Shown here: positions 58,514 to 64,000 of the stretch, piece by piece
Numbering within the stretch: position 1 is the stretch's first letter
Layout of the letters: each line of letters starts with the position of its first letter
DNA from: Lactococcus nasutitermitis
Lineage (GTDB): Bacteria; Bacillota; Bacilli; Lactobacillales; Streptococcaceae
Reading direction: 5' to 3'
Length of the DNA: 64,000 nt
Assembly (NCBI RefSeq): GCF_018403765.1
Contig: NZ_BOVQ01000002.1
Location: 248,001 to 312,000, forward strand
Program-made: the position numbers and the translations under genes
The notes under the pieces: generated by a model
The model's database searches: none
Told to the model about the DNA's origin: nothing
The model's input: the letters and a program-made list of their open reading frames with translations, nothing else

Positions 58514-59802
58514 TATTCTTCTCCTTCATCTATTTCTAATAAATTGCGGCTCGTGCTATCATCAATAGAATCAATATTTCTCAATTTTCTACTCATGACA
58601 TTGGTACGTGTCGTGATTAACGTGTTAATTTCTTTCTCAGATTGTTGTAATCTTTCATGCACTTTTCTAAGAGAATTTTCAAATTTACCAAATTCAGTTT
58701 TCACAGCACCGAGCAATTCATACACTTCTGATGATTTTTGTTCAATTTGTAAAGTCTTAAAGCCCATTTGCAGACTGTTCAGCACTGCTGTCATCGTTGT
58801 TGGGCCTGTAATATTAACCTTATAATCTCGAGAAAGTTGCTCATAAAGTTCTGGATTGTTCACAATTTCCATGAACAAACCTTCTGTTGGCAAAAACATA
58901 ATCGCAAAATCGGTCGTTTTTGGTGGGAAAATATATTTTTCGCTGATGGATTTCGCTTGAGCTTTCACTGCACTAAATAAAGCTTTACGAGAACTTTCGA
59001 TTTCTGCGCTATCATTAGCTTCAAGCGCTGTCTGCAAACGTTGATAATCTTCCATCGGGAACTTCGAGTCAATCGGCAATAAAACCTCGCCATCACTTGA
59101 TTTCCCAGGCATTACAACGGCATAATCTACCGCATTGTTTCCTTGGATATTTTCTTGTTCACGATATTGTGAACGCGTAAAAATCTGCTCTAAAATCCGT
59201 CCTAGCTGGATTTCGCCAACGATACCGCGCGTTTTCACACCTGTCATCACACGCGACAAACTATCGACATCATTTGCCAGATTACGCATCTCGCCAAGTC
59301 CCTCTTCGACATTTTTCAAATGTAAGGTCACTTGTTCAAAACTTTGTGAAATTCTACGGTTAAGTGTTTCTTGCAATTTTTCATCAACAGTTTCTTGAAT
59401 TTGTGACAATTTTTTATCATTGGATTCTTGTAAATCTTTAAATTTATTGTCAAATTTGTCTGCCATATTTTTTGACAGTTCTGTCAAATTTGATGAAATC
59501 TGTGATAATTTTTTTTCATTTGAATCTTGTAAATCTTTGAACTGACGGTCAAATTTTTCATTGATAGCTTCTGTCAAATTTGACAAATTGCTGTTCAAAG
59601 AATTTGACAGACTTGTCAAATTTCCTGAAAGTTCCTGACGGTTCTGTCCAAGTTGCTGATTGGTATCTGTCCGCACTTCTGACAAATGTCTATCTATATT
59701 TTCAAGTTTTCCAGACAGATTTCCATTTCCTGATTTTTTGAAAAAATTCGCCAAAGATAGCAAAATAACAATCAGCAATAAAATAATAATTAAAATTTCC
59801 AC
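58513..59802 (-). CDS. rmuC: RmuC family DNA recombination protein
   Basis: 429 residues. One membrane segment (about 2-20), a long coiled coil (about 25-160) with an internal repeat (QFKDLQDSNEKKLSQI / KFKDLQESNDKKLSQI), then the RmuC nuclease-like domain (GIVGEIQLGRILEQIF, PIDSKFPMEDYQRL, FLPTEGLFMEI). RmuC limits inversions at short repeats in E. coli. Two copies of the dispersed palindrome lie in the coiled-coil part (read as LTELSK and LTSLSN). Confidence 0.93.
   Translation of the reverse strand: MEILIIILLLIVILLSLANFFKKSGNGNLSGKLENIDRHLSEVRTDTNQQLGQNRQELSGNLTSLSNSLNSNLSNLTEAINEKFDRQFKDLQDSNEKKLSQISSNLTELSKNMADKFDNKFKDLQESNDKKLSQIQETVDEKLQETLNRRISQSFEQVTLHLKNVEEGLGEMRNLANDVDSLSRVMTGVKTRGIVGEIQLGRILEQIFTRSQYREQENIQGNNAVDYAVVMPGKSSDGEVLLPIDSKFPMEDYQRLQTALEANDSAEIESSRKALFSAVKAQAKSISEKYIFPPKTTDFAIMFLPTEGLFMEIVNNPELYEQLSRDYKVNITGPTTMTAVLNSLQMGFKTLQIEQKSSEVYELLGAVKTEFGKFENSLRKVHERLQQSEKEINTLITTRTNVMSRKLRNIDSIDDSTSRNLLEIDEGEE
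59471..59488. repeat. Dispersed palindrome copy (in rmuC)
   Basis: TTTGACA-GTTC-TGTCAAA, read as NLTELSKN. Confidence 0.9.
59601..59622. repeat. Second dispersed palindrome copy (in rmuC)
   Basis: AATTTGACA-GACT-TGTCAAATT, 9-bp arms, read as NLTSLSN. Confidence 0.88.
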
Positions 59803-59860
59803 ATTTTCCTCTATATTTTTCTAATCCTTCTTTGTTTCACATCACTGCTAACAGTTAAAA

Positions 59861-60514
59861 TCAGTCTAATTTCGCACGCAACTTTTCAATATTTTCAGTC
59901 ACATTTCCTTTAAACACAAAACTTCCAGCAACAAAAACATTTGCACCAGCATCAAGCGCTTGACTAATCGTTTCATCTGTAATTCCGCCATCAACCTCAA
60001 TTTCAAAATCCAACTCTTTTTCTGTGCGCAATTTTGCCAATTCAGCTACTTTTTCAATCGCTTCAGGAATGAAAGCTTGCCCGCCAAATCCGGGATTGAC
60101 TGTCATCACAAGAACCATATCAACCATTGACAAAACAGGTTTTATCAGCTCCACAGATGTTCCAGGGTTGATAGCCACCGAAGCTTTCATACCAGCTTTT
60201 TTTATCGCTTGCAAAGTCCCGTGAATATGCGGAGTTGCTTCCACATGAACCGTCATTGAGTCCGCACCAGCTTTAGCAAATTCATCTACATATTTCTGCG
60301 GTTCTTCAACCATCATATGAACATCAAAAAATAAATTGCTCACAGGACGAATTGCCGCCACAACACCTGCGCCAAACGTCAGATTATCCACAAAATGTCC
60401 GTCCATCACATCAATATGAACCACATCAGCACCCGCTTTTTCCAACTTTTGAACTTCTTGCGCAAAAGTTCCAAAATCTGCCGATAAAATCGACGGAGCT
60501 ATTTTATTTTTCAT
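59861..60514 (-). CDS. rpe: Ribulose-phosphate 3-epimerase
   Basis: 217 residues from ATG 60514 (AAGGAG 6 nt before; the upstream ATG at 60529 overlaps that site). KIAPSILSADFGTFAQEVQ, VVHIDVMDGHFVDNLTFG (metal His and Asp), VHMMVEEP, MTVNPGFGGQAFIPEA, EVDGGITDETI. It equilibrates ribulose- and xylulose-5-phosphate in the pentose phosphate pathway. In the rsgA-small gene-rpe run, gaps are tiny. Confidence 0.96.
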   Translation of the reverse strand: MKNKIAPSILSADFGTFAQEVQKLEKAGADVVHIDVMDGHFVDNLTFGAGVVAAIRPVSNLFFDVHMMVEEPQKYVDEFAKAGADSMTVHVEATPHIHGTLQAIKKAGMKASVAINPGTSVELIKPVLSMVDMVLVMTVNPGFGGQAFIPEAIEKVAELAKLRTEKELDFEIEVDGGITDETISQALDAGANVFVAGSFVFKGNVTENIEKLRAKLD

Positions 60515-60529
60515 CATCTTCTCCTTCAT

Positions 60530-60748
60530 CTATTTCTTATCATCGCCAATTCCAAAAAATGCACGGTTCAAGAAATAAATCCCAGCAACCGTCACAAGAA
60601 CGAGCAATACAAATAATCCCATTCTCAAGTTTGGTGACAACATCTTTTTGAAAATAATCAACAATCCCCACAATACAAATAAGCCAAACAAAGCCAGTTG
60701 TTTTCCAAGAAGATTATCTTTAAATTTGTTTTTTTCTTTTTTTTGCAT
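60530..60748 (-). CDS. Small two-pass membrane protein
   Basis: 72 residues, unnamed family. Basic N-terminus ([16 protein letters not shown]) and two membrane segments (about 18-36 and 43-62) ending FFGIGDDKK. Overlaps the end of rsgA by 29 bp and its stop nearly touches the rpe leader, so it is translated from the same message. Confidence 0.7.
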   Translation of the reverse strand: MQKKEKNKFKDNLLGKQLALFGLFVLWGLLIIFKKMLSPNLRMGLFVLLVLVTVAGIYFLNRAFFGIGDDKK

Positions 60749-61610
60749 AACTTTCCCTCGTCTTATTTATCTCGCTAAGAAGTTGCAAGTAATTCGTATA
60801 ACGACTTTCCAAAATCTCATGATTTTCTAATGCTTGTTTTACCGCACATTCTGGCTCATGTGTATGTGTACATTCCCGAAATTTGCAACCCTGACTTACT
60901 TTAGCAATTTCTGGAAATGCTTCATTCAAATCAGGTATATTATCTACTTCATAATCCAAACTAGAAAATCCTGGTGTATCGGCGATTAAACCGCCAGCCA
61001 GCTCAAAAAGTTCAACGTGACGTGTTGTATGTCGCCCTCGTCCTAATTTATCAGAAATTTCGCCCGTCTCCAATTTCATCTCTGGTGCAATTTTATTGAG
61101 CAAAGTCGTCTTTCCAGCACCTGTTTGTCCCATAAAAACAGTCACCTTATCACGTAAGTTTTTCATCAATGCTGATGTATCAAAGAAAATTTCATAACCA
61201 ATCTTCTGATAATCTTCTCTAAACTTCTCATAACGTTTTCGCTCAGCTTCATTTCCCAGCAGATCCATCTTTGAAATATAAATAATCGCCTGTATCCCTT
61301 TATGCTCCAGAAAAACCAAAAAACGGTCTAATAGATTTAAACTAAAATCTGGATTTATCGTACTCATAATAATTACAGCTTGGTCAATATTTGCAATCGC
61401 AGGTCGAACCAACCCATTTTTTCGCTCATGAAGCTCCAAAATATACCCTTCCGAATTTTCTTCATGCGAAAAAGATACAAAATCTCCTACAACTGGTTTC
61501 ATTCCCTTTTTTCTAAAATTCCCTCGCGCCCTCGTTTGATAAACCGTTCCCTCAGTTTCAACATAAAAAAAGCCCGATAAGGACTTGATAATCCGTCCAT
61601 TTTTTATCAT
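60720..61610 (-). CDS. rsgA: Ribosome small subunit-dependent GTPase A
   Basis: 296 residues. N-terminal OB-fold, circularly permuted GTPase with G4 YISKMDLL, G1 [18 protein letters not shown] (about 170) and G3 [11 protein letters not shown], and C-terminal zinc site ([17 protein letters not shown]). It checks late 30S ribosome assembly. First gene of the rsgA-membrane protein-rpe group. Confidence 0.95.
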   Translation of the reverse strand: MIKNGRIIKSLSGFFYVETEGTVYQTRARGNFRKKGMKPVVGDFVSFSHEENSEGYILELHERKNGLVRPAIANIDQAVIIMSTINPDFSLNLLDRFLVFLEHKGIQAIIYISKMDLLGNEAERKRYEKFREDYQKIGYEIFFDTSALMKNLRDKVTVFMGQTGAGKTTLLNKIAPEMKLETGEISDKLGRGRHTTRHVELFELAGGLIADTPGFSSLDYEVDNIPDLNEAFPEIAKVSQGCKFRECTHTHEPECAVKQALENHEILESRYTNYLQLLSEINKTRESYAKKRKKQI

Positions 61611-61625
61611 GACTTCATTATACCA

Positions 61626-61651
61626 AAAAAAGGCTTAACTGTAAGCCTTTT
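61626..61651 (-). terminator. Terminator after the 3D-domain protein gene
   Basis: AAAAAGGCTTA-N4-TAAGCCTTTTT with more T on the minus strand. Confidence 0.88.
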
Positions 61652-61679
61652 TATTACTTTAAACCAAATATATTCACAA

Positions 61680-62795
61680 TTAACTCAAAATTTGTATTGT
61701 AATATTTTTTGCTCCCCAAGCTTGAGCTTGTGCTGTTGTTGGAAGATGCACATCAATGTGATTACCGATAATTGCTCCTCCAGTATCTCCAGCGACAGCA
61801 ATCCCATAACCAGGCACTTCAACCATAGAGCCAAGAGGAATAACACTAGGGTCAACCGCGATACACATTGGATTTTCATGCAAATTAATCCCCATAGCCG
61901 TGATATATCCTAATCCATTGTCAGATGAATAAGCTGTTGCCAATACATTCAGACTTCTTCCTGTACTTGGAACAACTGGTGGAACTGGTTTAGGTGATGG
62001 TGTATTTGAGTTTGAATTGGACGAAGAAGCTGAACTAGAACTAGATGCTGTAGAAGAACTTGAACTTGCAGTCTGTTTTTGTGCTGCCGCTGCTTTTTTT
62101 GCTGCCGCAGCCGCTTTTGCCGCATTTTCCTCATTCAACTGAGTTGCTTCTTTTTGTTTTTGCTCTGCTTGCGCCTGCATCTCCTGTAAAAGCTGTTGAT
62201 TAGAACTAATCTTATCTTTCAAAGTAGAAATACTTCCCTGCAAACTCGTCACTTGACTTTGATAACTTGCCTGATTGTTCTCAAGTTGAATTTTAGATTT
62301 CTCTAAACTTGATTTCATATCTTTCAACGAGTTTTGGGTTTTTACGAGCTGCTGAGCTTGTGTAGATTCTGCTTTCATTACCAAGTTAAGATTTGTAAGT
62401 CGTTGAATCATATCAGACAAACTACTTGATGAAGCAACAATATCAATCACTGATGAAGAAACACCACCACTAGACTGTATTGAGCGAAGTTGATTGGCAA
62501 CTGAAACTTTCAAACTTGCATAATCTTTTTCAGATGTAACAATCTTTCCTTTTAGATTATCAATCTTCGTTTGAGTTGCTACTACTTGCTCTTGCGAATC
62601 ACTTGCTTTTGTATAAAGTGCGTTAGCTTGAGAAAGCTCTGAATTTAACTGTGTTTGAAAAGCTTGAATTTGTTGATTTACCCCTGCTGTACTTGTCGTA
62701 TCATCAGCTGCAACTGGAAAACTTCCCAGAAAAAGCAACGAAACGCCAGCAATGAAGCTAATTTTCTTCATCTTTTCTGAAATCATAATTTTCAT
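61680..62795 (-). CDS. Secreted coiled-coil protein with a 3D (lytic transglycosylase-like) domain
   Basis: 371 residues (or 363 from ATG 62771). Signal peptide ends SFPVAADD. Residues about 35-225 form a long coiled coil of the PcsB/CwlO type (QIQAFQTQLNSELSQANALY, SLKDMKSSLEKSKIQL). Then an Ala/Lys and Ser/Asn-rich linker (about 225-275), and a 3D domain of about 90 residues (LNVLATAYSSDNGL, AVDPSVIPLGSMVEVPGYG, GDTGGAIIGNHIDVHLP with the three Asp). Relatives cut peptidoglycan or help resuscitation. Such wall hydrolases are typical WalR targets; no WalR site was identified here. Monocistronic. Confidence 0.88.
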   Translation of the reverse strand: MKIMISEKMKKISFIAGVSLLFLGSFPVAADDTTSTAGVNQQIQAFQTQLNSELSQANALYTKASDSQEQVVATQTKIDNLKGKIVTSEKDYASLKVSVANQLRSIQSSGGVSSSVIDIVASSSSLSDMIQRLTNLNLVMKAESTQAQQLVKTQNSLKDMKSSLEKSKIQLENNQASYQSQVTSLQGSISTLKDKISSNQQLLQEMQAQAEQKQKEATQLNEENAAKAAAAAKKAAAAQKQTASSSSSTASSSSSASSSNSNSNTPSPKPVPPVVPSTGRSLNVLATAYSSDNGLGYITAMGINLHENPMCIAVDPSVIPLGSMVEVPGYGIAVAGDTGGAIIGNHIDVHLPTTAQAQAWGAKNITIQILS

Positions 62796-62913
62796 ACTGT
62801 CTTATTTTAACATATAAATCCTCTTTTTTTATTTCAAAATAATTACAATAATTAAGTTAGTTTTAAGTACGCGTTTTTCATTTTGAAATATTGTGTTATT
62901 TTCCTGAAAAACT

Positions 62914-62948
62914 AAAAAAATATAGCTGAATTGAGCTATATTTTTTAT
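62914..62948 (-). terminator. Terminator after pheT
   Basis: AAAAAATATAGCT-N6-AGCTATATTTTTT, 13-bp perfect arms, directly after pheT. Confidence 0.92.
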
Positions 62949-62951
62949 ATC

Positions 62952-64000
62952 TTAACGAATTTCTATGGCAAGTGTTTCTACTAAGTTTTTAGTGATTTTC
63001 TTCATTGCTGTATTGATTTCTTCGTCTGTCATTGTATTCGCAGGATTTTGGAAAGTTAAGCTATACGCCATTGATTTCTTACCTGCAGGAAGATTCTTCC
63101 CTTGATATACATCAAAGAGTTCAATATTCACTAAAGTTTTCACCCGACTATTACGGATAACATCAAGAATTTCAGCGTGTGTCTTATCTTCATCAATCAG
63201 CATGGCAATATCACGTGATACAGCTGGGAATTTTGGAATATCAACAAAAACTGTTTGCTCTGGTTTCAAATCCAGCATTGCTTGCAAATCAATTCCAGCG
63301 ACATAAGTATCTGAAATATCATATTTTTTCGCCAAAGCAGGATGAACTTGTCCAACAAAGCCAATAGGACGTTCGCCAATATAAATAGCTGCCGTGCGTC
63401 CTGGATGCAATGCAGAATTGCTTGTCATTGCTTCAAAATGAATATCATAATCCGCTAAAAGTTCTTCAACAATACCTTTAGCATAATAGAAATCAACTGG
63501 AACTGCTGGATGATTGTATGATTTTGCTTCGATATTTCCTGAGATGGCAAAAGCCGCGTTTGGTACTTCTGTTGGACGTTCTGTATCACTTGGTAGAAAG
63601 ATATTTCCGATTTCATAAATAGCAATATCTGGATTTTTACGATTTTGATTGTAGTGAATGATATCCAGCAAACCAGGTATCATATTGACACGCAAAGTTT
63701 GACGGTCTTCAGTCATTGGCATCATGAGAGAAGTCGTGGCAAGATTTCCTCCAACAAATTCGACAGCTTTTTCTGTTGTTGTTAATGAATAGCCAATAAC
63801 TTCTGAAAGTCCTGCTCCTTCGAGACTTGTCCGAACTTTCCGACGCAATTTTTGCATTGCTGTCAATTCGCCCGCTGTTTCTCCTTGTGGGAGAGTGCTT
63901 GGCAAATTGTCATAGCCGTAAAGGCGCGCTACTTCTTCGACTAAGTCTGCTTCAATACTGATGTCCCAACGACGTGAAGGAATTTCAACTGTAAACAGTT
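62952..64000 (-). CDS. pheT: Phenylalanyl-tRNA synthetase beta subunit, 3' part
   Basis: The frame stays open to the window edge, about 349 codons; the true start is outside. Near the edge EIPSRRWDISIEADLVEEVA and RLYGYDNLPSTLPQG are B5-domain sequence; SRDIAMLIDEDKTHAEI and LPAGKKSMAYSLTFQNPA are the C-terminal anticodon-binding (FDX-ACB) domain. A TTG in YDNLPST is internal, not the start. The subunit takes part in charging tRNA-Phe and editing; pheS should lie just beyond the edge on the same strand. Confidence 0.95.
   Translation of the reverse strand, partial: LFTVEIPSRRWDISIEADLVEEVARLYGYDNLPSTLPQGETAGELTAMQKLRRKVRTSLEGAGLSEVIGYSLTTTEKAVEFVGGNLATTSLMMPMTEDRQTLRVNMIPGLLDIIHYNQNRKNPDIAIYEIGNIFLPSDTERPTEVPNAAFAISGNIEAKSYNHPAVPVDFYYAKGIVEELLADYDIHFEAMTSNSALHPGRTAAIYIGERPIGFVGQVHPALAKKYDISDTYVAGIDLQAMLDLKPEQTVFVDIPKFPAVSRDIAMLIDEDKTHAEILDVIRNSRVKTLVNIELFDVYQGKNLPAGKKSMAYSLTFQNPANTMTDEEINTAMKKITKNLVETLAIEIR

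Noticed and set aside
63905-63905. TTG as start of a 317-residue protein
   Set aside because: The frame continues upstream with conserved PheT sequence to the window edge; the TTG is an internal Leu codon.

Overview
The window reads as low-GC Firmicute chromosome, almost certainly Lactococcus. The beta-phosphoglucomutase is very close to the L. lactis enzyme. The ptcB-ptcA-rpiR-ptcC-bglA cluster, the mevalonate-pathway genes, the walR-walK-walJ trio and the tmk-holB-ricT-yabA-rsmI order are all lactococcal or streptococcal hallmarks. Which species is inference; divergent spots such as the WxL locus and the dispersed repeats suggest it is not the standard dairy L. lactis. Most genes lie on the minus strand.

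Layout. 1-2.1 kb: operon of a Ser/Thr-rich membrane protein, tsaE, a GNAT acetyltransferase and a truncated LytR-CpsA-Psr gene. 2.2-5.4 kb: an esterase and a large secreted papain-family peptidase with DUF5648-like C-terminal repeats. 5.6-9.5 kb: pgmB, then the c-di-AMP/amino-sugar operon cdaA-cdaR-glmM. 9.6-15.5 kb: a WxL surface-protein operon (DUF916/DUF3324 protein, small LPXTG protein, small WxL protein, large lectin-like WxL protein) preceded by 14 perfect TTATG repeats. 15.5-23.7 kb: nifJ, a multi-sugar ABC ATPase, a lipid kinase and ligA. 23.8-24.6 kb: tRNA-Cys and a small secreted protein made of DUF5648-like repeats. 24.8-31.6 kb: CcpA-type controlled beta-glucoside/cellobiose PTS cluster with two RpiR regulators. 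31.6-38.6 kb: DUF218 protein, DEAD-box helicase, sodA and the lower mevalonate pathway. 38.9-40.5 kb: two small unknown genes and an amino-acid binding protein. 40.6-44.2 kb: rsmI-yabA-ricT-holB-tmk. 44.5-47.5 kb (plus strand): walRKJ. 47.5-53.1 kb: acetyltransferase, sulfur amino-acid enzymes (malY type, cystathionine synthase/lyase, metA) and an old-yellow-enzyme homologue. 53.1-56.8 kb: AEC transporter, internally deleted maltose acetyltransferase, a second 6-phospho-beta-glucosidase and an aldose epimerase. 56.9-64 kb: unknown membrane-anchored protein, yhaM, rmuC, rpe, rsgA, a secreted 3D-domain protein and the 3' part of pheT.

Three things stand out. (1) A palindrome of the form TTTGACA-N4-TGTCAAA occurs 14 times, both between genes and inside conserved genes (nifJ, sodA, fni, rmuC), where it is read in only two frames. 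A 76-137 bp composite element carries the same ends, and two nearly identical inverted copies of it flank metA. (2) A (TTATG)14 microsatellite sits at the predicted transcription start of the WxL surface operon, a candidate phase-variation or leader-length switch. (3) Four genes have a -10 box only 6-7 nt before the ATG and no Shine-Dalgarno, suggesting leaderless mRNAs.
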